Shown: positions 1-7,427 of the stretch, one piece after another | Layout of the letters: each line of letters starts with the position of its first letter | How positions within the stretch are numbered: the first letter of the stretch is position 1 | Assembly: GCA_036380435.1 (NCBI GenBank) | Contig: DASVES010000164.1 | Location: 1-9,408 of the forward strand | Direction of reading: 5' to 3' | From: DASQDT01 sp036380435 | GTDB lineage: Bacteria > Acidobacteriota > Blastocatellia > Pyrinomonadales > Pyrinomonadaceae | Length of the DNA stretch: 9,408 bases | Program-made: the position numbers and the translations under genes | The notes under the pieces: generated by a model | The model's database searches: none | The model's input: the letters and a program-made list of their open reading frames with translations, nothing else | Told to the model about the DNA's origin: nothing

Positions 1-95
1 CTAAAATCAGGCACGTTCGCGGGAGGTCCTACTGACGGGCGCACCAGCCGTGCCAGGGAGGAGTTAAACCCTGGTTCGCGCCGGGTGAAATGAGA

Positions 96-168
96 TGAGC
101 CGAGCCGGACTCGAACCGGCGACCCGCTGGTTAAAAGCCAGCTGCTCTACCAGCTGAGCTATCGGCCC
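96..168 (-). tRNA. tRNA-Lys (anticodon TTT)
   Basis: The reverse strand folds into a complete 73-nt cloverleaf. The acceptor stem is GGGCCGA with TCGGCTC (one G-U pair) and the discriminator is A at 96. The D stem is GCTC/GAGC. The anticodon stem GCTGG/CCAGC carries loop CTTTTAA, giving anticodon TTT (lysine, AAA/AAG). The T arm is GCCGG-TTCGAGT-CCGGC, fully paired. The CCA end is not encoded: the next bases are TCT. A promoter with a consensus -10 box lies just upstream. The gene is intact and should be functional. A truncated relative with the same anticodon lies at 642-703. Confidence 0.97.
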
Positions 169-182
169 GTGAATTAAAAGTG

Positions 183-211
183 ATTATAGTGGCAGTCAAC
201 TTATTATTCAA
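183..211 (-). promoter_or_regulatory. sigma70-type promoter of tRNA-Lys
   Basis: On the minus strand, TTGAAT (206-211) is followed by a 17-nt spacer and a perfect TATAAT (183-188). The start point predicted about 7 nt downstream lies near 176, so only a short 5' leader precedes the mature tRNA end at 168. A TTGACT at 194-199 matches the -35 consensus better, but it lies only 5 nt from the TATAAT and cannot be its partner. The surrounding 70 bases are AT-rich, unlike the rest of the window. Confidence 0.7.
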
Positions 212-236
212 CAACGTGTCATAGGCGGCTTATAAT
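208..236 (+). promoter_or_regulatory. divergent sigma70-like promoter toward the zinc-ribbon fragment
   Basis: On the plus strand TCAACA (208-213, 4 of 6 matches to the -35 consensus) is followed by 17 nt and a perfect TATAAT (231-236). Transcription would start near 243, 45 nt before the ATG at 288. The -35 box overlaps the -35 box of the tRNA-Lys promoter on the other strand, so the two polymerases could compete. This is a sequence match only. It may be a leftover of the gene whose 3' end was lost. Confidence 0.45.
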
Positions 237-287
237 GCGGGCGCTGTTTTCGTTCTAACCTCACTGTGAAGGAACGGGGACGTTGAG

Positions 288-392
288 ATGCGCGAACTCG
301 CAAAACGTTGCGCCAGATGTGGATCGGTCAAAGCGGCCGGCGACTTCAATAAAAATAGATCGAAGAAGGACGGCCTCCAGCACTATTGCCGC
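288..392 (+). pseudogene. 5' fragment of a zinc-ribbon (HNH/endonuclease VII-like) gene
   Basis: The first 35 residues carry C8-x2-C11-G-x2-K, a D-F pair, then K-D-G-L and C34. This is the N-terminal zinc-ribbon pattern commonly seen in small phage-type HNH or endonuclease VII-like proteins, where a second CxxC pair is expected. Here only the first Cys of the second pair (C34, 387-389) remains. From about 393 the frame continues to 644 only as the antisense of another coding fragment. It has a weak Shine-Dalgarno (GGGGA, 7 nt before the ATG) and a promoter-like signal at 208-236. No catalytic HNH motif is left. The family call rests on the Cys pattern alone. Confidence 0.5.
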
Positions 393-563
393 GTCCTTCA
401 TCCAGCGGAGGTTCTTGAAGAGGTCGTGACAGTTGTCATTGCCGCCGTTCTTCCTGGTCTTGGACATGTACTGATTCATGGGAATGATTCCCGCGTCGGC
501 GTCAAGTCCGGGGTTCGTGAAGTGGTCAACGAGGTGATAGGGCAGGACGAAGACTTCCGGCAT
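393..563 (-). pseudogene. 5' fragment of an unrecognised small protein gene
   Basis: A minus-strand frame starts at ATG 561-563, preceded by a strong Shine-Dalgarno (GAGGAGG, 571-577, 7-nt spacing). For about 57 residues the codons have a strongly G/C-biased third position like the neighbouring genes. From about 393 onward the bias collapses, because the frame then runs antisense to the zinc-ribbon fragment until a stop at 261-263. The protein starts MPEVFVLPYHLVDHF and has no motif I recognise. Either the gene lost its 3' end at the junction, or it is a 100-residue chimera. A second minus-strand frame from ATG 628 also looks protein-like for about 20 codons and is out of frame with this one, so a frameshift in an originally longer gene is possible. 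Confidence 0.45.
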
Positions 564-570
564 GGCACAA

Positions 571-577
571 CCTCCTC
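571..577 (-). promoter_or_regulatory. Shine-Dalgarno of the minus-strand fragment
   Basis: GAGGAGG on the minus strand lies 7 nt before the ATG at 561-563. It is one of only two strong Shine-Dalgarno sites before a start codon in the window. This supports the ATG as a genuine translation start even though the gene it served is broken. The same bases also read Leu-Glu-Glu-Val in the overlapping frame from 628, so chance cannot be fully excluded. Confidence 0.5.
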
Positions 578-641
578 AAGCTGGGTGACGATATCATCGC
601 CGACAAGCAAGGGGCGGCGATCTCTCATGTTGCGCGAGGGA

Positions 642-703
642 TGAGCCGGGCGGGATTCGAACCTGCGGCCCGCCGGTTAAAAGCCGGCCGCTTCAACCGT
701 CGA
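642..703 (-). pseudogene. truncated tRNA-Lys (TTT), 5' part missing
   Basis: The minus strand holds the 3' part of a tRNA. The anticodon arm is GCCGG-CTTTTAA-CCGGC (anticodon TTT), followed by a variable region, a T arm GCAGG-TTCGAAT-CCCGC with one A-C mismatch, the acceptor 3' strand CCGGCTC and discriminator A at 642. A partial D arm (GACGGTTGAAGC) is visible. The 5' acceptor strand and the first half of the D arm are absent: those positions are the end of purA, whose TAA stop is at 708-710. It differs from the intact tRNA-Lys at 96-168 at roughly 8 of about 50 aligned bases. One change (an anticodon-stem T-A to C-G pair) is compensatory, so it was once an independent functional tRNA rather than a recent copy. 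Confidence 0.8.
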
Positions 704-707
704 AAGA

Positions 708-2027
<1,320 letters not shown>

Positions 2028-2028
2028 G

Positions 2029-2106
2029 GTGATAAGTGATAAGTGATGAGTGATAAGAGAGAGAAGACAGGTTTTGTCTTATCACTCATCACTCATCACT
2101 CATCAC
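2029..2106. repeat. heptad-built palindromic repeat, copy 1
   Basis: The left arm (2029-2058) starts with four tandem GTGATRA heptads. The right arm (2077-2106) is its inverse, made of TYATCAC units, around an 18-nt loop. Of 30 positions, 28 pair exactly, and the two exceptions (2041/2094 and 2034/2101) become G-U pairs in minus-strand RNA, giving a 30-bp hairpin. The loop region contains GAGAAGAC followed by GTCT, also present in copy 2. The element begins 6 nt after the stop of the YkgJ gene and ends one base before the purA ATG, so it fills the intergenic gap. It encodes no transposase, and a non-autonomous dispersed palindrome (REP- or STRR-like) is the best description. Confidence 0.9.
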
Positions 2107-2112
2107 GTCCTT

Positions 2113-2520
2113 TCAGCTTGCCTTCTCCAGCTTGATCGGCCGCTCGATAAAGTAGAAGCTGCACTGGCCGCGGACTTCGTCGAGGTCGCGGCGCTCGATG
2201 GGATAGAGACGGCACTGATCGGGGCGGTCTTCGTAGATGCCGCAGGTGGTCGTAAAGTCGTCGTGCTTCTTGAGGAAGGGGCACTTGAAGAGAATTTCGC
2301 AGCAGGCGCCGCAGCGGTTGCAGTCGCCCCGGCGCAGCTCGAGCGCCTCATCGACCTCCTCCTTGCGGAAGCGGATGTTGACGAAGCGTCGGAGCTTGCC
2401 CTGCACCTGGCGCGCGCGGAACTTGCCCTCCTCGACGGCGCGCGTGCGCTTGGCCGCGAGCCGCTCCTCGAAGGTGCGCCGTTGTGCCGCGCGAATGCGA
2501 ACGCTGTGTGATGGTTTCAT
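2113..2520 (-). CDS. YkgJ-family cysteine-cluster protein (CxxCxxCC)
   Basis: The 135-residue protein has a basic, Arg-rich and probably helical N-terminal third (1-60), then the family signature C67-x2-C70-x2-C73-C74, followed by C80, C93, the RPxxCRxYP motif with C103, and C120. YkgJ-type proteins are annotated as zinc- or iron-chelating or putative Fe-S proteins. The precise reaction is not known for most members, and none is assigned here. The eight Cys are consistent with binding one or more metal centres. The ATG at 2518-2520 has no clear Shine-Dalgarno and no better alternative. A terminator separates it from the upstream thioredoxin gene. Downstream, the palindromic repeat and purA follow after 6 nt, so co-transcription with purA is possible. 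Confidence 0.88.
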   Translation of the reverse strand: MKPSHSVRIRAAQRRTFEERLAAKRTRAVEEGKFRARQVQGKLRRFVNIRFRKEEVDEALELRRGDCNRCGACCEILFKCPFLKKHDDFTTTCGIYEDRPDQCRLYPIERRDLDEVRGQCSFYFIERPIKLEKAS

Positions 2521-2639
2521 CGCGTCTATAGCCCGCCGGGCGCGCCCGCTCGTCCTGTCTCACTTCGGACGCGCCGCCGGCGCGCGGGTATAACCGCTCC
2601 GGCCCTCAAACACACGACGGCGCGAGCGCGCGTCCATAT

Positions 2640-2679
2640 AAAAAACACCGCCCGCGCCGTCAGTCTCGCCCGCGGCGCG
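2640..2679 (-). terminator. possible intrinsic terminator after thioredoxin gene
   Basis: Read on the minus strand directly after the thioredoxin stop codon, CGCGCCG (2673-2679) pairs perfectly with CGGCGCG (2653-2659) across a 13-nt loop. A run of six T follows at 2640-2645 after a 7-nt GC-rich gap. The gap between stem and T run is longer than ideal, so efficiency is uncertain. The rest of the gap up to the YkgJ start (2521-2639) is GC-rich and shows no clear promoter. Confidence 0.5.
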
Positions 2680-3027
2680 TCAGCCCGCGCCGACCGCCCC
2701 GCCGATGTGCTTCTCGATCATGCGCGAGATGGCCTCCTTCGAGGTCGCGCCCACCACTCGCTCCTCCTCCTTGCCGTTCTTGAAGAGAATCAGCGTCGGG
2801 ATGCCCTTGATGCCGTAGCGCTGCGAGGTCGCCGGGTTGTCGTCCACGTTCAGTTTGACGACGCGCGCGCCCTGCGCGAACTTCTCGGCCACGGCCTCGA
2901 CCGTCGGCGCGAGCATCCGGCACGGCGCGCACCACGCGGCCCAGAAGTCTACGAGCACGGGCTTGTCCGACTTGAGAACGTCCGACTCGAAGTTGGTGTC
3001 GCTAACGTCGTTAACATGTTCGCTCAT
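2680..3027 (-). CDS. thioredoxin (WCAPC active site)
   Basis: A small disulfide oxidoreductase that reduces protein disulfides in the cytosol with electrons from thioredoxin reductase. The 115-residue protein is full family length, with no signal peptide. It shows the buried Asp (D27), active site W32-C33-A34-P35-C36, the cis-proline context GIPT (P77), then LFKNG and the conserved Gly near 93. The Ala between the Cys residues replaces the usual Gly of WCGPC, a known natural variant. The start at 3025-3027 is chosen because AAGGAG (3035-3040) lies 7 nt upstream and the N-terminus fits the family. An in-frame ATG at 3076-3078 would add 17 basic residues and lacks such support. It lies 126 nt after the glgA stop. 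Confidence 0.96.
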   Translation of the reverse strand: MSEHVNDVSDTNFESDVLKSDKPVLVDFWAAWCAPCRMLAPTVEAVAEKFAQGARVVKLNVDDNPATSQRYGIKGIPTLILFKNGKEEERVVGATSKEAISRMIEKHIGGAVGAG

Positions 3028-3034
3028 GTAATAT

Positions 3035-3040
3035 CTCCTT
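3035..3040 (-). promoter_or_regulatory. Shine-Dalgarno deciding the thioredoxin start
   Basis: AAGGAG on the minus strand sits 7 nt before the ATG at 3025-3027. This fixes the start at that codon rather than the upstream in-frame ATG at 3076-3078. It is the only textbook ribosome binding site among the seven intact protein genes here. Confidence 0.9.
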
Positions 3041-3153
3041 CTCGTTCCAAATCTCCGACGGCCATTTCGGGACATCAAACGCGCGCCGTCGTGTCACCTC
3101 TGTCCGCGATAACCGGCCCACTACTTTAGATGCAACACGGGTGCACCGCCATT

Positions 3154-4587
3154 CTACAACGAGGCGACCCGCCGATAAATCTCCAGATACCTGCGCGCCG
3201 CGGCCGACCATGAATTGTCCTCGCGCATCCCGTTCAACTGGACGTGACGCCACAGCGCCGGCTGCCCGTAGCAGTGAAGCGCCTCGTGGAGTGCGCCCAT
3301 CATCGCGTCGGCCGTGTAGGGGCCGAACTTGAAGCCGGCGCCGGCGCCGCGCGAGCGGTCGAAGTGCTCCACCGTGTCGTCGAGGCCGCCCGTGGCGCGC
3401 ACCACGGGGACGGTGCCGTAGCGCATGCTGTACATCTGGTTCAACCCGCACGGCTCGTACTGCGAGGGCATCAGGAAAATGTCCGCCCCGGCCTCGATCT
3501 GATGCGCGAGCGGCTCGTTGAAGCCGCGGTAGACGCCGACGCGGCGCGGCGCGTGCTCGTGCAAAGCCTGCAAAAAATCTTCGTACTCGCGCGAACCCGA
3601 ACCCAGAAAGACCAGAAAAGCGCCCGTCTCCAAAAGTCGCCCGGCCGCCTGCTTGATGAGATCGAAGCCCTTCTGCGGCGTCAGGCGCGAGACAGTGGCG
3701 ACGATGGGCCGATGCAACTCCTCCTCGGGCAGCCCGAAGCGCCGCAGCAGGTCGCGCTTGCACTCGCGCTTGCCCGAGAGGTCTGCCGCCGAGTAGTGGG
3801 CCGCGAGGTGCGGGTCCGTTCCGGGGTTCCAGACCTCGTAATCGACGCCGTTGGTGATGCCGATGAGCCGGTCGCGGCGCTGGCGCAGGAGCCATTCGAG
3901 GCCGTAGCCGTGCTCGCGCGTCTGTATCTCCTGCGCGTAGCGGCGGCTGACGGTCGAGAGCGCGTCGGCCGTCATCAGTCCGGCCTTCATGGCCGAGGCC
4001 ACGTTGTTCGACAGAAAGACGTTCGTCTCTTCGCCGGGCCGGAAGCCGAGCCGCCACAACTCCGTGGGGTCGAACATGCCCTGAAAGGCCAGATTGTGAA
4101 TCGACAAAAGCGTGCGCGTCTCCGAGAGGTAACCGCCCCACGGCCGGCCCGCGCGAATCCAGGCGGAGGCGAAGCCGCACTGCCAGTCGTTCATGTGGAC
4201 GATGTCGGGGGCCTCGCCGAGCCGGCCGAGGAGCGTCAGCGCCGCGCGGCTAAAGAAGGCGAAACGCTCGTGGTCGTCTCGATGGCCGTAAATCGTCGCG
4301 CGCATGAAGTACTCGGGCGCGTCGATGAGAAACGTCGGGGCGCCCGCCGCCTCGCTGTACCAGACCCATGTGCGGCGAATCCGGCCGAGCCATTCCACGT
4401 CCAGATTGTCAAAGATCGGCTGCGCGCTCAGGAGGTCGCGCTTCGTCTCACCGTAGAGCGGCGTGACGAGTGTTACGTCCGCCTCGCCCGTCTCGATCAG
4501 GGCTTTCGGAAGCGCGCCCGAAACGTCCCCCAGACCTCCCGTTTTCGAGTACGGAACCGCCTCGGACGATAAAAACGCGACGCGCAA
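3154..4587 (-). CDS. glgA: glycogen synthase (ADP-glucose type, GT5)
   Basis: It extends alpha-1,4-glucan chains using a nucleotide sugar, normally ADP-glucose in bacteria. The 477 residues equal the length of E. coli GlgA. The N-terminal GT5 domain begins with the glucan/ADP-glucose motif K15-TGGLGDV. It continues with HMNDWQ (131-136) and LSIHNLAFQG (161-170). The C-terminal GT-B half has NGVDYEVWNP (247-255), SRLTPQKG (300-307, with R301 and K306 for phosphate contacts) and PSQYEPCGL (374-382, with E378 as the conserved acidic residue) followed by TGGLDDTV. The start codon is TTG at 4585-4587, fitting the family N-terminus, with no Shine-Dalgarno. No other glycogen genes are visible nearby, so it is not in a glg operon within this window. 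Confidence 0.96.
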   Translation of the reverse strand: MRVAFLSSEAVPYSKTGGLGDVSGALPKALIETGEADVTLVTPLYGETKRDLLSAQPIFDNLDVEWLGRIRRTWVWYSEAAGAPTFLIDAPEYFMRATIYGHRDDHERFAFFSRAALTLLGRLGEAPDIVHMNDWQCGFASAWIRAGRPWGGYLSETRTLLSIHNLAFQGMFDPTELWRLGFRPGEETNVFLSNNVASAMKAGLMTADALSTVSRRYAQEIQTREHGYGLEWLLRQRRDRLIGITNGVDYEVWNPGTDPHLAAHYSAADLSGKRECKRDLLRRFGLPEEELHRPIVATVSRLTPQKGFDLIKQAAGRLLETGAFLVFLGSGSREYEDFLQALHEHAPRRVGVYRGFNEPLAHQIEAGADIFLMPSQYEPCGLNQMYSMRYGTVPVVRATGGLDDTVEHFDRSRGAGAGFKFGPYTADAMMGALHEALHCYGQPALWRHVQLNGMREDNSWSAAARRYLEIYRRVASL

Positions 4588-4639
4588 CTTTTTCAGACAC
4601 TTCGCCCCGAGAGGAGACGCCTTCCTGACTCATCGAATT

Positions 4640-4668
4640 GGTAAAGCTTGGAGGGAATACTATGCCAA
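4640..4668 (-). promoter_or_regulatory. weak candidate promoter of glgA
   Basis: On the minus strand TTGGCA (4663-4668, 5 of 6 matches) is followed by a 17-nt spacer and TTTACC (4640-4645, only about 3 of 6). It lies between the palindromic repeat (4674-4750) and the TTG start at 4587, leaving a leader of about 45 nt. The poor -10 box makes this tentative. It is listed because glgA otherwise has no visible start signal in the 170-nt gap after rho. Confidence 0.25.
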
Positions 4669-4673
4669 AAGAC

Positions 4674-4750
4674 GTGATAAGTGACAAGTGATGAGTGATA
4701 AGAAAGAGAAGACGGTTGTTGTCTGATCACTTATCACTCATCACTTGTCA
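4674..4750. repeat. heptad-built palindromic repeat, copy 2
   Basis: The left side has four tandem heptads at 4674-4701 (GTGATAA, GTGACAA, GTGATGA, GTGATAA). The perfect 21-bp inverted arms are 4682-4702 and 4730-4750, with a 27-nt loop. The loop holds AGAGAAGAC and GTTGTTGTCT, closely matching the loop of copy 1 at 2029-2106. The element starts 7 nt after the rho stop codon on the minus strand, the same placement as copy 1 after the YkgJ gene. It could act as a 3'-end hairpin for rho mRNA or a partial attenuator before glgA. No T run follows the stem, so it is not a standard intrinsic terminator. Confidence 0.9.
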
Positions 4751-4757
4751 TCGGCTC

Positions 4758-6206
<1,449 letters not shown>

Positions 6207-6595
6207 TTCCGTTCTTCTTTTGTGGGCGCCGCCTCGACCGAGCGGGCAGCGCCGGGATTTCATTCAAGAGTGCGTGGAAGCGCCTGATCGATGGGCGCTC
6301 CCGTTTGTCTTCGCGTCGATATTGGCGCGTGCCTGTTGGCTGGCGCGCCGCGGCCGTTTCGTTGAAATGATTGCCGATGCCGTCCGGGGGTGATGCCTCT
6401 GGGGCGCGCCGTTTTTTCGGGGCGCGTCGGGTAGGGCCGCGAGCCCTGTGGCTCGGCGCGGGCGGCCTGCCGTGAGACCCCGCGCGCTTCGGTGGCGCCC
6501 CACTCACCGGGGCGCCGGTTAATCTTCAAATCCTCTCGGGTGTCGTCGCTGGCATTTTTGATGCGCGGCAAGCCCGCCCGTGTTCGCTTCGCGCT
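6207..6595 (-). other. 390-nt GC-rich leader between engB and rho
   Basis: No convincing gene lies here. On the minus strand it contains a perfect 8-bp hairpin (GGCGCCCC/GGGGCGCC, 6494-6516, 7-nt loop), a 6-bp hairpin with a tetraloop (CGAGCC/GGCTCG, 6440-6455), and a near-palindrome around GGCGCGCC with an A-rich loop near 6400-6430. None is followed by a T run, so they are not intrinsic terminators. Bases 6270-6390 are C- and A-rich and U-poor on the minus strand, which could suit Rho binding to its own leader, since rho is autoregulated in several bacteria. That role is inference. No clear promoter for rho was identified. Confidence 0.45.
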
Positions 6596-7207
6596 CTACG
6601 AAGTGGGGATTTTTGAGGCGGCCAGGGCCTCTTCGATAGCGCGCCAGACGGATTCGCGTCCGCGTCCCGTCACAGCGGAGTAGGCGACGATCTCACTCGC
6701 CCCATCATCCCCCACCCCAAGTATGCGGTGAGCGCGCGCGAGGGATTTGCGCAACTCGTTTGCGGAAAGCTTGTCAGACTTCGTGGCCACCGTCACAGAC
6801 GCACGTCCATGAAACTCAAGCCACTCCCTGAGCTGTAAGTCCAATTTTGTGGGATCGTGACGCGAATCTACAATGTGAATTGATAGCACAAGCGACGTGC
6901 GCTTGGCAAGGTATTCGGTGACGAGGTGGCCCCACTCGCGGCGCACTTCCTGCGGGACGCGAGCGTATCCATAGCCCGGCACATCGACGAAATAAAAGCG
7001 CCGGTTGATGAGGAAATAGTTGAGCGACTGGGTGCGCCCCGGCGTCGAGGAGGTGCGCGCCAGTCCCTTCACGCCGAGGAGCGAATTCATCAAACTCGAC
7101 TTCCCCACGTTCGAGCGCCCGAGGAAGGCAACCTCCGGCAGAGAGTCGCGCGGCCACTGCGACTCCTCGAAGGCACTCTTGACGAAATCCGCGCTCGCGA
7201 CTTTCAT
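6596..7207 (-). CDS. engB: ribosome biogenesis GTP-binding protein EngB/YsxC/YihA
   Basis: A small TRAFAC-class GTPase needed for assembly of the large ribosomal subunit. The 203-residue protein is usual in length and carries all G motifs in order: G1 GRSNVGKSS (30-38), G2 region TSSTPGRTQ (52-60), G3 DVPGYG (75-80), G4 TKSD (142-145) and G5 SAVT (177-180). The start MKVASADFVKSAF fits the family N-terminus. No Shine-Dalgarno is visible: the start is preceded by a T-rich stretch (TTTGTTTTT). It follows lon, a neighbour pair also known from Bacillus (lonA-ysxC). The strong terminator after lon means engB probably uses its own promoter, but none of good quality is visible in 7208-7360. Confidence 0.97.
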   Translation of the reverse strand: MKVASADFVKSAFEESQWPRDSLPEVAFLGRSNVGKSSLMNSLLGVKGLARTSSTPGRTQSLNYFLINRRFYFVDVPGYGYARVPQEVRREWGHLVTEYLAKRTSLVLSIHIVDSRHDPTKLDLQLREWLEFHGRASVTVATKSDKLSANELRKSLARAHRILGVGDDGASEIVAYSAVTGRGRESVWRAIEEALAASKIPTS

Positions 7208-7361
7208 AAAAACAAACTTAAAGCGTGAATTAACTCAACTCACGAAACCTCTTCGCACCCCGGCGGCGAGCCATGAACGACGTGACGCGGGCGCGCGCTT
7301 CAAACTAGAGTTGGACGGTGCTGTTTGTTGAAGGAAGCAAAAGGGGAACTTGGGCGAGGCT

Positions 7362-7414
7362 CAGATAAAAATAAAACGCCGTGCGGACGACTCCGGCCAG
7401 AGTCGTCCGCACGG
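7362..7414 (-). terminator. strong intrinsic terminator of lon
   Basis: On the minus strand, 14 nt after the lon stop codon, a perfect 15-bp stem (arms 7400-7414 and 7379-7393, with CGTGCGGACGACTC paired to its reverse complement) closes a 6-nt loop. It is followed by GCGTTTTATTTTTATC, a T-rich tail of 12 bases with one A interruption and a short GCG spacer. This is a textbook Rho-independent terminator. It works in the minus direction only, because no T run follows on the plus side. Confidence 0.95.
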
Positions 7415-7427
7415 GCATTGTGGCGTG

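Noticed and set aside
53..74. Inverted repeat CCAGGG/CCCTGG downstream of tRNA-Lys as a terminator
   Set aside because: Only 6 bp with a 10-nt loop and no T run on the minus strand. I see nothing else supportable in 1-95.
96..703. Simple integration of an element into the tRNA-Lys 3' end, giving intact tRNA plus displaced 3' fragment
   Set aside because: The order is wrong. For a minus-strand tRNA the intact copy should lie to the right and the fragment to the left. Here it is the reverse, and the two copies are too different to be recent att repeats. No integrase is visible.
2029..2106. CRISPR-like repeats
   Set aside because: The units are 7-nt tandem heptads with no spacers, arranged as one palindrome, and no cas gene is present.
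3028..3078. Upstream in-frame start for thioredoxin (17 extra residues)
   Set aside because: The extension is basic, unlike the family, and would place the strong AAGGAG site inside the coding sequence. The ATG at 3025-3027 fits better.
6207..6263. Upstream in-frame start for Rho (19 extra residues)
   Set aside because: No ribosome site precedes it and the added residues look random. The start at 6204-6206 is preferred, although its own ribosome site is weak.
6260..6571. 103-codon minus-strand frame between engB and rho
   Set aside because: It needs a TTG start without a ribosome site, and the product is Arg/Pro/Ala/Gly-rich with many rare codons. It looks like open GC-rich leader rather than a gene.
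7230..7274. 14-codon minus-strand mini-frame (MARRRGAKRFRELS) just before engB
   Set aside because: It has no Shine-Dalgarno and no attenuation hairpin. Basic short frames are expected by chance in this composition.
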